A stretch of DNA of 64,000 nt, from contig NZ_VTOL01000001.1 in NCBI RefSeq assembly GCF_009801115.1, positions 186,001 through 250,000 of the forward strand, in the 5' to 3' direction. Every line of letters starts with the position of its first letter. Within the stretch, counting starts at the first letter, position 1. The notes beneath the pieces are model-generated. The model saw only the letters and a program-made list of their open reading frames with translations. It made no database searches and was not told the DNA's origin. The position numbers and the translations under genes were made by a program. The DNA comes from Dyadobacter sp. 3J3. GTDB taxonomy: Bacteria; Bacteroidota; Bacteroidia; Cytophagales; Spirosomataceae. Of the stretch, positions 18,433 to 26,898 are shown piece by piece.

Positions 18433-20121
18433 TTATTTTTTGTAATAATCAACCGCCGGTTTTTGAAGATTAGGCGCCTGGCTCAACTCCGCCGAAGGAA
18501 TCGGTAAAAGGAAATTTCCGCTGTTCGCAATGATCGTCCGCTCGTTGGTCGCCCACGCTGTTTTGGTAAATGTCCAGGATGTCGGATTCGGAAACTGATC
18601 CGGTGCCGTAAAGAAAATTCCACGATCCTGCGAATTTAAAATAGCGTAAGCCTTGGTTGGGTTGTAATAATGAAGACTAACCAGATCGTACCACGCCATA
18701 CCCTCCATCGCAAACTCGACAGTTCTTTCTTTGAAAATCACGTCAAAAGTTAAAGGATCTTCAACAGCAGGGAGTCCGGCACGCATGTGCACTTTATTAA
18801 AATAGGCAAGTGCGGTCGGGTCCGTAGTCGATGCATTATTTCCCAAAACAGCCTCTGCGTAAATCAAATACATCTCGGCGAGACGCATCATATAGGTATC
18901 ATTTCCATAATTTTGAGATGCTGCCAATCCACCAACATCCTTCGCTTTTCCGGTGATGTATTTTTTGATAGAAAGGAAATTATTATCTGAACCTGTGAAA
19001 GGAAAAATCAGCTTTTGTTCTCCTCCCGGAATAGTCTGGGTGATCTCAGGATAAGAAGCACCCGGAAGCATGAAAGTCGCTTTCAACCTTTGGTCCAGCG
19101 TTCTCCCCTGCATACCGGTCGCAGTCGCTTTGATCCCGTCATATTGGCTGATCATCCACCATGTTGCACTTTTGTCCCCTCCCCAACCGTCTCCGTTGCC
19201 AATGTCAGAACTGTAAGCCAGGTAAGCAGGCGATGTATTTTGCGTTCCGTATGCGCCGGGAGAATACACCCATTGCAGCGAAAACAGAGATTCCGGGTTG
19301 TTATCATAAGGAAAAAGAAAAAGGTCCGAATAGTTTTTCATCAAAGAAGCTCCACTCTTTGTAATCACCCGTTCCGCATAATATTTTGCGCTGTCCAAAA
19401 ACATCTGACTTCTTTGTCCGGATCCATTTGATTCCACACCGGAACGATTCAGATAAAACCTTGCAAGCATACCTTCTGCCGACCATTTTGTAATTCTTCC
19501 CGGGCGGATCGGCGTTTCAGGCAGATCATTTGCGGCTAAACGCATTTCACTGGTTATGAATTTCCAAACACTTTCCGGCGTATTTCTGGTTACGGTGGTA
19601 TCTGACAAAAGTTTTAAATTATCCTCAATAACCGGCACAGCGCCCCAGTTCATCACCAGAAAACGGTAGGCCAGTGCACGAATAAAACGTGCTTCAGCAA
19701 TAGCCATTTTTTTAACAGTCGGCGAAACGGCTGTTCCAGCAAACTGGTTGATGTTATTGATCGCAAGATTTGACTGGCCGACTACAATGAAAAATGATCG
19801 CCACGCGGAACCGTTTTCAGGTGTGTTTCCTGTTGTATTGAAAAGTACATTCCCCCGGTCATTATAAGCAGAAAACGCAGTTCCCGCCCGAAAATCGCCA
19901 AGATTGTAGGATGCCTTGTCGTTATAGTCAAACCAGACTTTGCTATATAATAGCGCAGTAGAGGCTAATACCTGGTCGTCGGTTTGATAAAAACTGGCAT
20001 CTACGATCGAATCTGTTGGAGGCCTTTCCAGAAAATCTTCCTTACAGCCCGATAAAATAAAAACCGGGATCAATACCGCAATCCAGTAGTATATATGTTT
20101 AATCGCTTTCATGTTTTTCAA
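18433..20121 (-). CDS. SusD/RagB family nutrient-binding outer membrane lipoprotein
   Basis: Alpha-helical surface lipoprotein of 562 residues that caps the SusC channel and captures oligosaccharides. The signal ends at LSGCKEDFLERPP, with Lys-Glu-Asp after the lipid Cys (surface export signal) and the conserved P-x-x-x-I entry to the TPR-like fold. Family motifs include AEARFIRALAYRFLVMNWGA, GDGWGGDKSATWWMISQYDG, AEMYLIYAEAVL and FKERTVEFAMEGMAWYDLV. The gene starts 3 bases after the SusC stop, so translation may be coupled. Confidence 0.95.
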   Translation of the reverse strand: MKNMKAIKHIYYWIAVLIPVFILSGCKEDFLERPPTDSIVDASFYQTDDQVLASTALLYSKVWFDYNDKASYNLGDFRAGTAFSAYNDRGNVLFNTTGNTPENGSAWRSFFIVVGQSNLAINNINQFAGTAVSPTVKKMAIAEARFIRALAYRFLVMNWGAVPVIEDNLKLLSDTTVTRNTPESVWKFITSEMRLAANDLPETPIRPGRITKWSAEGMLARFYLNRSGVESNGSGQRSQMFLDSAKYYAERVITKSGASLMKNYSDLFLFPYDNNPESLFSLQWVYSPGAYGTQNTSPAYLAYSSDIGNGDGWGGDKSATWWMISQYDGIKATATGMQGRTLDQRLKATFMLPGASYPEITQTIPGGEQKLIFPFTGSDNNFLSIKKYITGKAKDVGGLAASQNYGNDTYMMRLAEMYLIYAEAVLGNNASTTDPTALAYFNKVHMRAGLPAVEDPLTFDVIFKERTVEFAMEGMAWYDLVSLHYYNPTKAYAILNSQDRGIFFTAPDQFPNPTSWTFTKTAWATNERTIIANSGNFLLPIPSAELSQAPNLQKPAVDYYKK

Positions 20122-20124
20122 AAA

Positions 20125-23100
20125 TTAGAAGTCTAAACCCAAACTAAAAGTATAAACCGGAGTTAATGGATAACGTCCATAATCCAGACCAATCGCCTGA
20201 TTTCCAGCGCTCGCATCTCGGGACACGTAGGCTCCAACCTCCGGATCAAATCCGGTATATTTTGTGAACGTTAAAACATTTTGCGCACCAAAACTCACCC
20301 GGGCTCCTCTTACGATTTTTTGTTTTGATAAAAATGCAGCAGGAACATTGTAGGTCAGCGACACATTTTTCAGCCGGATAAAAGAACCGTCTTCTACCCA
20401 TTTGTCTGTGTGGCGTGTGAAATTTCCGTTTGGTCCATTGGAAATTCTGGCCACGTCCGTTCCCGGATTTGCCAGTACCACTTCCCCAGATTCATTGGTA
20501 ATCGGCTTTGCATAATCCATCGCATGAACCAGAAGATTACGGCTCAGATTGATATTGCTTGCATTGGTATTAAGCTTGCCAAGATAATTGTAGATATCAT
20601 TTCCATAGGTACTGGTGAATAAAACGCTTAGGTCAAACCCTTTGTAAGAGAACGTGTTAGTCAGACCGGCAAATGCTTTTGGCCATGGATTTCCGATCGC
20701 CGTCTGGTCATTTTCATCAATTTTCCCATCCCCGTTCAGATCTTTAAATTTCACATCACCCACCCAGATATTGTCGACATTCGTCGGGTAACGATTTCCG
20801 TTGTTGTCCACCGGCACCGCACTGGCATCAATTTCCTGAATCGACTGAAAGATTCCTTCCTCCTGGTATCCTCTGAAAAGCCATGGTGCTTTACCCACTT
20901 CCGAACGCTGCGTCCAGTCCTGCATCCACCACGAGGTACGATCTACGAAAGCGTTTTCAGAATAGAACGATTTGATCTTGGTTTTAAAACTTGAAACGTT
21001 AAAACTGGTTTCCCATTTGAAACCACCTTTGTTGATGTTGGTCGTGTTGATCGTAAAGCCAAAACCTTTGTTCTGTAACGCACCAATGTTGACCGTTGGT
21101 GAGCCTACTGCACCGTTTCCGTTTGTTCCCATATACCAGGGAAGCGGTTTTTCCATCAAAAGGTTGTCCGTATTTTTGACGTAATAATCGAACTCAAACT
21201 GGATCCGGTTATCAAGCAAACCTACGTTGATACCAAAGTTATTCGTTTTGGTTTCTTCCCATTTAAGTCCCGGATTACTATATTTTGTGGGCAGAAATCC
21301 TGTTGAAGTTGGCGTTGCGCCAGTCCCCATAGGAGAATAAATTCCGCCACTTCCTCCCTGATTTCCAGTGATTCCGGTTTCAAATCTCAGTTTCAGGTCG
21401 CTGATTGCCGGTACATGGAAAAACGCTTCCTGTGAAACTCTCCATGCGGCCGAAACCGATGGAAAAAAGCCCCATTTATTATCTGCTCCAAAATTGGCAG
21501 AACCATCCCGGCGCACCGTTCCCATTACGATATATTTGTCAGCATAATTGTAATTAAGCCTTCCCAGATACGATTCCATCGCCCAGTTTCCCGAACCGCC
21601 TGAGTTGCTCGATGTAAGCGCGTCTCCTGCGGCCAGATCGTGAATGTCATTGGTCAAAAATCCTGTTCTGGTTGCACCTACATTTTTCCAGTCAGATTCC
21701 TGTGCTTCATGGCTTACCATCACGTTGATATTGTGTTTGCCAAAAGATTTTACATATTCCAAAAGCTGATTCCAGTTCCAATACGTATTTACACCCGTGC
21801 CGTTGGTAAGCGCAGCTGAAACATTTTTTGCCCAGCCGATTGAATACGTCGGGATGTAATAAGTTGAATTTGAATAGCCAACATTGGTATTAAAGGAAGA
21901 CCGAAAATTCAGTCCTTTTGCAATTTCAATACCCAGATTTAACCCGCCCAAAAATTGTCTTCTCAACAATTTGTTCGTGGTAAGGTTTGCAATCGCAATC
22001 GGATTAACAGGCGCAAACTGGTTGGCACCGTTATTAAGATCACCACCGCCCCAGGATCCGTCCAGGTTTTTTACTGGTACTTGCGGCGTTAACTGCAATG
22101 CGCTGGCAATGACATTTTCCTGACTCGTTGTCAGGTTATCATTGGTTTGGTTGAAGCTCAAATTTGCTCCAAGTGTCGCCCATTTTCTTGGTTTGTTATC
22201 AAGATTAAGACGGAAACCATAACGGTTGAAACCAGAGCCCAGCGCAACGCCATCCTGTTTCAGATATTCACCCGACAAATAATAAGTGGTTTTATCATTT
22301 CCACCGCTCAAACTAAGCTGGTGTTTGTTCATCGGCGCGCTTTTAAAAAGCTCTTTTTGCCAATCTGTACCTTTTCCCAGCAAAGAAGGATCGAGAAATT
22401 CTGCTGGTGTATTTCCACCGGCGAGCTGATGATACTCACCCACCATTTGCGCATATTGCTGCAAATTCATTACGGTAAGCGGCTCAGGCGCTGTTTGCAC
22501 ACTATATTGATAACCATATGATATTTTAGTATCACCTGCTTTCCCCCGTTTGGTCGTCACGAGCAATACACCGTTTGTAGCGCGTGAGCCATAAATTGCC
22601 GTTGCGGAAGGACCTTGCAATACTTCGATTGATTCAATATCAGCAGGGTTTAATCCAGCAAGCGGATTTGACGAACTTTGTGAACCATAAGCAACAGAAG
22701 TTCCTGGAATCTGCACGCCATCTACCACATAAAGCGGTTCATTGCTTCCACTAATGGAGTTTACACCACGGATATTAACTGAAATACCGCCGCCCGGCTG
22801 GCCGGAGTTTTGCGTAACATACACACCCGCCGCTCTTCCCTGAATGGCTTGTTCAATCGTGGTATTAACGGTTCTTCCAATATCTTTTGCAGAAACGGAA
22901 GTTTGCGCTGTGGTAAGATCGGCTCTTTTCATTTGTCCATAACCGACAACGACCACTTCTTCCAGTGCTTTGGTATCAACCAGAAGCGTTACGTCTAAAA
23001 CGCTTTTAGTACCAACCGGCACTTCTTTCGGTAAATATCCAACGAAAGAAAATATTAAAACCGAACTTGTACCCGGAACTGAAAGTGAAAATCTTCCGTC

Positions 23101-23730
23101 AGCGGAGGTCGTTGTTCCTTGCGGCAAACCTTTGATCACAATACTAACGCCTGGAAGCGGTTCACCTTTATCATCCGTCACTTTACCCGAGACATCAACC
23201 GCAGTGAGCAGATATCCCGATACTCTGTTGGATAAAAGGCTTGTCGGGCCGATATCACTTTTTGCCAATACAGCCGTTGGAAGGCTTTCCTGTGTATTTA
23301 CAGGTACATTCGTTTCAGCTGTGGGTTTTCTCTTTTTTACAACAATCGTTTTGTCGATAATGGAATAACTCAGCGGCTGGTTTTCGAATACGCGGTCCAG
23401 TACCGATTTCAGTTCTTCTCCATTGACCCGGATATTTACCGGCAAGGTATTTTTCAACAAGCGGTTGTTGTACAGGAAATTGTATCCTGTTTGCTTTCTG
23501 ATTTCATTAAATACTTTTTCAAGACTGCTATTATTTTCATTAAGTCTAACGGTCTGGGAGTATACGCCCGCGCTGACTTGCATAAAAGCTACCAGAAAAA
23601 GCAAAGCGGTGAGCTTCATAATTCTTGCTATTTTGAGTTTTGAGCCTCCAGGAAGCGATCTCTTTTTTGAGCAGACGCCGCCTGAAATTATGCGGGCAAA
23701 GCCGCATTGATAAAGTAAAGCATATTTCAT
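20125..23730 (-). CDS. SusC/RagA family TonB-linked outer membrane transporter with STN domain
   Basis: TonB-dependent oligosaccharide importer of 1201 residues. Order: long N-region and signal (MKLTALLFLVAFMQVSAGVY), an STN domain signalling to FecR (SLEKVFNEIRKQTGYNFLYN), a carboxypeptidase-regulatory-like domain (VSGKVTDDKGEPLPGVSIVI), a TonB-box-like EEVVVVGYGQ, a plug with the SusC hallmark LYVVDGVQIPG and IEVLQGPSATAIYGSRATNG, then the barrel ending FSLGLDF. The annotated start (MKYALLYQ) gives the long N-region common in STN-type SusC proteins; an internal Met at 23619 is an alternative. The STN domain plus the upstream ECF/FecR genes indicate trans-envelope signalling rather than a hybrid two-component control. 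Confidence 0.95.
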   Translation of the reverse strand: MKYALLYQCGFARIISGGVCSKKRSLPGGSKLKIARIMKLTALLFLVAFMQVSAGVYSQTVRLNENNSSLEKVFNEIRKQTGYNFLYNNRLLKNTLPVNIRVNGEELKSVLDRVFENQPLSYSIIDKTIVVKKRKPTAETNVPVNTQESLPTAVLAKSDIGPTSLLSNRVSGYLLTAVDVSGKVTDDKGEPLPGVSIVIKGLPQGTTTSADGRFSLSVPGTSSVLIFSFVGYLPKEVPVGTKSVLDVTLLVDTKALEEVVVVGYGQMKRADLTTAQTSVSAKDIGRTVNTTIEQAIQGRAAGVYVTQNSGQPGGGISVNIRGVNSISGSNEPLYVVDGVQIPGTSVAYGSQSSSNPLAGLNPADIESIEVLQGPSATAIYGSRATNGVLLVTTKRGKAGDTKISYGYQYSVQTAPEPLTVMNLQQYAQMVGEYHQLAGGNTPAEFLDPSLLGKGTDWQKELFKSAPMNKHQLSLSGGNDKTTYYLSGEYLKQDGVALGSGFNRYGFRLNLDNKPRKWATLGANLSFNQTNDNLTTSQENVIASALQLTPQVPVKNLDGSWGGGDLNNGANQFAPVNPIAIANLTTNKLLRRQFLGGLNLGIEIAKGLNFRSSFNTNVGYSNSTYYIPTYSIGWAKNVSAALTNGTGVNTYWNWNQLLEYVKSFGKHNINVMVSHEAQESDWKNVGATRTGFLTNDIHDLAAGDALTSSNSGGSGNWAMESYLGRLNYNYADKYIVMGTVRRDGSANFGADNKWGFFPSVSAAWRVSQEAFFHVPAISDLKLRFETGITGNQGGSGGIYSPMGTGATPTSTGFLPTKYSNPGLKWEETKTNNFGINVGLLDNRIQFEFDYYVKNTDNLLMEKPLPWYMGTNGNGAVGSPTVNIGALQNKGFGFTINTTNINKGGFKWETSFNVSSFKTKIKSFYSENAFVDRTSWWMQDWTQRSEVGKAPWLFRGYQEEGIFQSIQEIDASAVPVDNNGNRYPTNVDNIWVGDVKFKDLNGDGKIDENDQTAIGNPWPKAFAGLTNTFSYKGFDLSVLFTSTYGNDIYNYLGKLNTNASNINLSRNLLVHAMDYAKPITNESGEVVLANPGTDVARISNGPNGNFTRHTDKWVEDGSFIRLKNVSLTYNVPAAFLSKQKIVRGARVSFGAQNVLTFTKYTGFDPEVGAYVSRDASAGNQAIGLDYGRYPLTPVYTFSLGLDF

Positions 23731-23854
23731 ACTTTTACATTGTTGAGGTTAATTGTACATGTTTCGTGTTTCGCAATAAATACCGGGCTGGATTTTTAAC
23801 CTGAATCTTTCTGCTGTACTTTTTTCCTGCCAGGGAATCAAGTTTGGCTGATTC

Positions 23855-23886
23855 CACTTCGGACTCCACTCCGAAGTGTTTTTTTT
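23855..23886 (+). terminator. Perfect hairpin with T-tract upstream of susC, on the opposite strand
   Basis: 9-bp stem CACTTCGGA / TCCGAAGTG with a six-base loop, immediately followed by eight T on the plus strand, the form of an intrinsic terminator. No plus-strand gene ends here. It sits in the 243-base gap between fecR and susC, both on the minus strand, where it would form an A-tract plus hairpin in the susC leader. Confidence 0.6.
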
Positions 23887-23973
23887 GGTCATCCGGCAAA
23901 CTTCCGTCAGCTGTCGTCCATTTTTTATGTTTTGGTTAAAAGGTTTGAATTGTAGTACGATGTGGCTAGTTTT

Positions 23974-25227
23974 TTATTCCAGAGCTGTAACTTCCACTTT
24001 TTTGTTTTTTATAGTAAATTTCACTCCGCCACCTTCTTCCAGAATATTCAGCACACTGGAAATCGCAACTTTTTTGGAAACATATCCGGTAAACTGGTCC
24101 TGCGGAAGCGGCCCGCTATACACAACATCCAGATCATACCACCTTGAAAGCTGGCGCATTACCTCCTGAATATCGGTATCTTTAAATTTGAAATAACCTT
24201 TCTGCCAGGCTACCGCACTTTCGGTATCAGCTTTCTCCACTGATATAGCGGCTTGTTTCGGCTTAACAATAGATTGTTCACCCGGTTTTAACCTCACAGT
24301 TTCCAAAGAGACTTTTCCGTTTGCAATCGTTGAAACTTTTACGCTGCCTTCCAGCAATGTTGTTTTTACGACAGACTCATCTCTATAAGAATTTACATTA
24401 AAATGTGTTCCGATTACTTCAATCATCTGGTTATTGGAAACCACCCGAAAAGGAACGCGCTTGTTATTAAGGCTCATACTTGCCACTTCAAAATATACCT
24501 CACCGGTAATCTCGACTTTTCTTTCTTCCGCACTAAAAACAGCGGGAAATCGGATGGAGGACAAAGAATTCAGCCAAACTTTGGTACCGTCTGAAAGGCT
24601 GATCTGGTATTGACCTGCTTTCGGTGTTGTGATCTGGTTGTAGATTCCAGACTTATTTGGAACCTGATGTTCGCCTGTTTTTTGCTTTCCATAAACCAGC
24701 TGCCCGTCCGTCACCTTATTAATTTTTATACCGGATTGACTGGCAATCTGCCCATCGACTGCTTCATTCAAATTAATTACCGATCCATCAGACAGTGTTA
24801 GCATCGCTTTATTTCCTCCCGGTGCGGCATCCGTCGAAACTACCTCGCTGGCAATCTCAGTTTTTGATACTGATTTATGCAGAACTACATAATAACTCCC
24901 GATGCCCATAAGCACCAACACCGCGGCAGCAGCAAATCTTCGGAAATTCCACCAAATACTAACAACTTTGATTTCCTCTTCATTGTCCAAAATTTCATCG
25001 GCATCAAGCTGATCGATCCTGGCTTCAATTTTCCCGATCAGATCTGCGTGATTATCGAAAATAACCGATTCGGTATTATTATTTAAAAGAAGCTGGTAAC
25101 GATCCATCACTTTCCTCGCCTCACCCGGGGAGATAGCATTGAACCATATCAGAAAAGCCTGGTGCTCTTCTTCGGTATGGCGGTTTTCCGCATACTTTTC
25201 CAGAAAGGGGTAGTAATTTTCTTCCAT
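23974..25227 (-). CDS. FecR family anti-sigma factor
   Basis: Membrane anti-sigma regulator of 417 residues for the sigma factor encoded just upstream. It has a cytoplasmic N-terminal anti-sigma region (about 1-96), one membrane segment (about 97-116, FRRFAAAAVLVLMGIGSYYV), a periplasmic FecR domain (ISLSDGTKVWLNSLSSIRFP; EVIGTHFNVNSY) and a C-terminal DUF4974-like domain (FKDTDIQEVMRQLSRWYDLD). The extra GNKAMLTLSDGSVINLNEAV segment after the membrane helix is usual in Bacteroidota FecR proteins. It lies 71 bases after the sigma gene and 243 before susC. Confidence 0.93.
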   Translation of the reverse strand: MEENYYPFLEKYAENRHTEEEHQAFLIWFNAISPGEARKVMDRYQLLLNNNTESVIFDNHADLIGKIEARIDQLDADEILDNEEEIKVVSIWWNFRRFAAAAVLVLMGIGSYYVVLHKSVSKTEIASEVVSTDAAPGGNKAMLTLSDGSVINLNEAVDGQIASQSGIKINKVTDGQLVYGKQKTGEHQVPNKSGIYNQITTPKAGQYQISLSDGTKVWLNSLSSIRFPAVFSAEERKVEITGEVYFEVASMSLNNKRVPFRVVSNNQMIEVIGTHFNVNSYRDESVVKTTLLEGSVKVSTIANGKVSLETVRLKPGEQSIVKPKQAAISVEKADTESAVAWQKGYFKFKDTDIQEVMRQLSRWYDLDVVYSGPLPQDQFTGYVSKKVAISSVLNILEEGGGVKFTIKNKKVEVTALE

Positions 25228-25298
25228 ATAGTGAGAAGACGGATTGGCTTGATAAAAGAACCCCTCACTATTGAAATTATTTTTACTTTTTTTTGAAC

Positions 25299-25931
25299 TT
25301 ATTGAATACCAGACAAGAAATACATGAAAATTACCATATCCGTTGTCATTTCGCCATGTTTCCGAAGATACTCTTTAACAAAACTGGTGGCAGCGTAAAG
25401 TTGTTTTTTCACAACCGATTTCGAGATTGAAAGCTTCTCGGCAATCTCATCCAGCGATAATTCTTCTTTTGTTTTAAGCTCAAAAATCTGTTTTCTTTTT
25501 TCAGGAAGCTGGTTAATAGCATCCTGTGCAAGCTGAAAATATTGACCGTAGATAATTTCTGAATCCGTCTGAACTGTGCTTTCCTCAGAAAAAGGGCCTG
25601 TCAAATTTCGATATCTATTTTCCGTCTGCTCCCTTCGCAGATGATCCATCAAAAGATTTTTTGCTGTTTTAAAAATATAGGGCTGAAAGGATTGTACATA
25701 CAAAAGACCTTCTTTTTTTTCCCATATCTTCACAAAAACATCCTGCACAATTTCTTCGCTAAGCTCCCTTGACCTTGTAAAAAGAAAAATATACCGGATC
25801 AAAGAAGAAAGATGGCAAGTATACAAACTTGCAAAAGCCTCCCTGTCGCCACTTGCGCAGCGCTCCAAAAGCCCTCTCTCTTCTGTAAATTCGGTCATGG
25901 GTGGATTTACCGTCAAAATATTTTCATGCAT
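25299..25931 (-). CDS. ECF RNA polymerase sigma factor of the SusC/SusD locus
   Basis: Sigma-70 family ECF factor of 210 residues. Region 2 is seen in RELSEEIVQDVFVKIWEKKE and PYIFKTAKNLLMDHLRRE; region 4 in LPEKRKQIFELKTKEELSLD followed by EIAEKLSISKSVVKKQLYAA. It heads the operon-like series sigma, FecR, SusC, SusD, binding proteins and glycosidase, all on the minus strand, and should activate susC when the glycan is sensed. A second Met (MTEFTEER, 12 residues in) is an alternative start. It is not closely similar to the sigma factor at 84-644. Confidence 0.94.
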   Translation of the reverse strand: MHENILTVNPPMTEFTEERGLLERCASGDREAFASLYTCHLSSLIRYIFLFTRSRELSEEIVQDVFVKIWEKKEGLLYVQSFQPYIFKTAKNLLMDHLRREQTENRYRNLTGPFSEESTVQTDSEIIYGQYFQLAQDAINQLPEKRKQIFELKTKEELSLDEIAEKLSISKSVVKKQLYAATSFVKEYLRKHGEMTTDMVIFMYFLSGIQ

Positions 25932-26249
25932 TAAAATATAAAATCATTAAGCTGGCAATCAGGATTTGACATTTGTGTCTTTAAATAAAAATCAAATATT
26001 ATATTTATTCTGCAATTAGTTCTATTGAAGTTAAAATATTCTTATTAGAATGGAAAGAAACCTAAAATAATAATCTCCTCACAAAATACAGGCTTGTATG
26101 TTTAATGGATAAAAAAGTATTATTAAATATTCCCAATTGGAGTGAAAGGTCTTTTTAAAAGAATATGCATGAATCCGGAAGCCGGGGCGGTGAAGTAATC
26201 TAATTAAAAAACAAGTTATTTTCTGTTGAAATCATGATTGTCACGCCTA
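25932..26249. other. Non-coding upstream region of the sigma gene
   Basis: AT-rich DNA upstream of the ECF sigma gene. I found no protein-like frame, repeat or stable RNA fold. It should contain the sigma-operon promoter; a TATATTTT element (read on the minus strand, near 25932-25942) loosely fits the TAnnTTTG -7 consensus of Bacteroidota. Confidence 0.35.
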
Positions 26250-26303
26250 AAAAAAGCAAAAGTATAAGGATCTCAACGATTGATCGTCATGGTCCTTATA
26301 CTT
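26250..26303 (-). terminator. Intrinsic terminator of the small secreted protein gene
   Basis: Perfect 11-bp stem AAGTATAAGGA / TCCTTATACTT with an inner ACGAT/ATCGT stem. Read on the minus strand it is followed by TTTTGCTTTTTTT. It lies 31 bases after the 26334 stop codon. Confidence 0.85.
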
Positions 26304-26333
26304 CACTTAAAACTGCAATTAAAAAGCCGATTT

Positions 26334-26708
26334 TTATTTCACCCGTTTTGCTATTGCATCAAACATACCTAACAAACTGCCTTTAAGATTGTCTTCATCA
26401 ACTTTTTTCAGGTTGATCGTTACATCATAACCTTGCGTGTTAAATGCCAGATCTAATAAATCAGCACTTTCGTCAACTGTCACAGGTACTTTTTCACCCG
26501 TTGGCTCGGCAGGATTCGACATCTGCCCAGTCAATTTACCATCTGTTCTCACCAGATCTATAATCATTTTGGAATCTCCGTTTGGCGTTCCTATGACGGT
26601 AACTTCCCACTTACCGGCAAAAAAATCAGCCAGTGCCATGGATTGAGAATTACCGTTAAAAACAACGCCCAGTGTTAAAAACAAGCAGATTAAGTTTAAT
26701 TTTCTCAT
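26334..26708 (-). CDS. Small secreted protein, lipocalin-like beta fold
   Basis: A 124-residue protein with a signal peptide (MRKLNLICLFLTLGVVFNGN, then SQS). The mature part reads FFAGKWEVTVIGTPNGDSKM, TDGKLTGQMSNPAEP and NLKGSLLGMFDAIAKR, the pattern of small beta-barrel proteins whose strands describe addition and subtraction of material (G-K-W, D-G-K-L-T-G). Not assigned to a named function. It is downstream of the ThuA/PQQ protein on the same strand (190 bases apart) and has its own strong terminator. Confidence 0.75.
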   Translation of the reverse strand: MRKLNLICLFLTLGVVFNGNSQSMALADFFAGKWEVTVIGTPNGDSKMIIDLVRTDGKLTGQMSNPAEPTGEKVPVTVDESADLLDLAFNTQGYDVTINLKKVDEDNLKGSLLGMFDAIAKRVK

Positions 26709-26898
26709 TGTTTTGTTTGTTAAAATTGATGTTAAACAGTTATTATAATTATTGTTTGAAATGCTTCTTTATCCGGATAAGCGTCCTCTGCAATCTATTT
26801 CAAGCGCATAAGAATCATTGATAACTTATTTTAATCCCTTCACGCGGTTGGATTCTTCTTTTCCTATCATTTGAAAAGATTTTTCATATCCAGGAAAA

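Noticed and set aside
26780-26890. Short minus-strand frame FPGYEKSFQMIGKEESNRVK after the ThuA fusion gene, looks like a protein tail
   Set aside because: Only about 24 codons, in another frame than the gene; could be a relic but too short to call.
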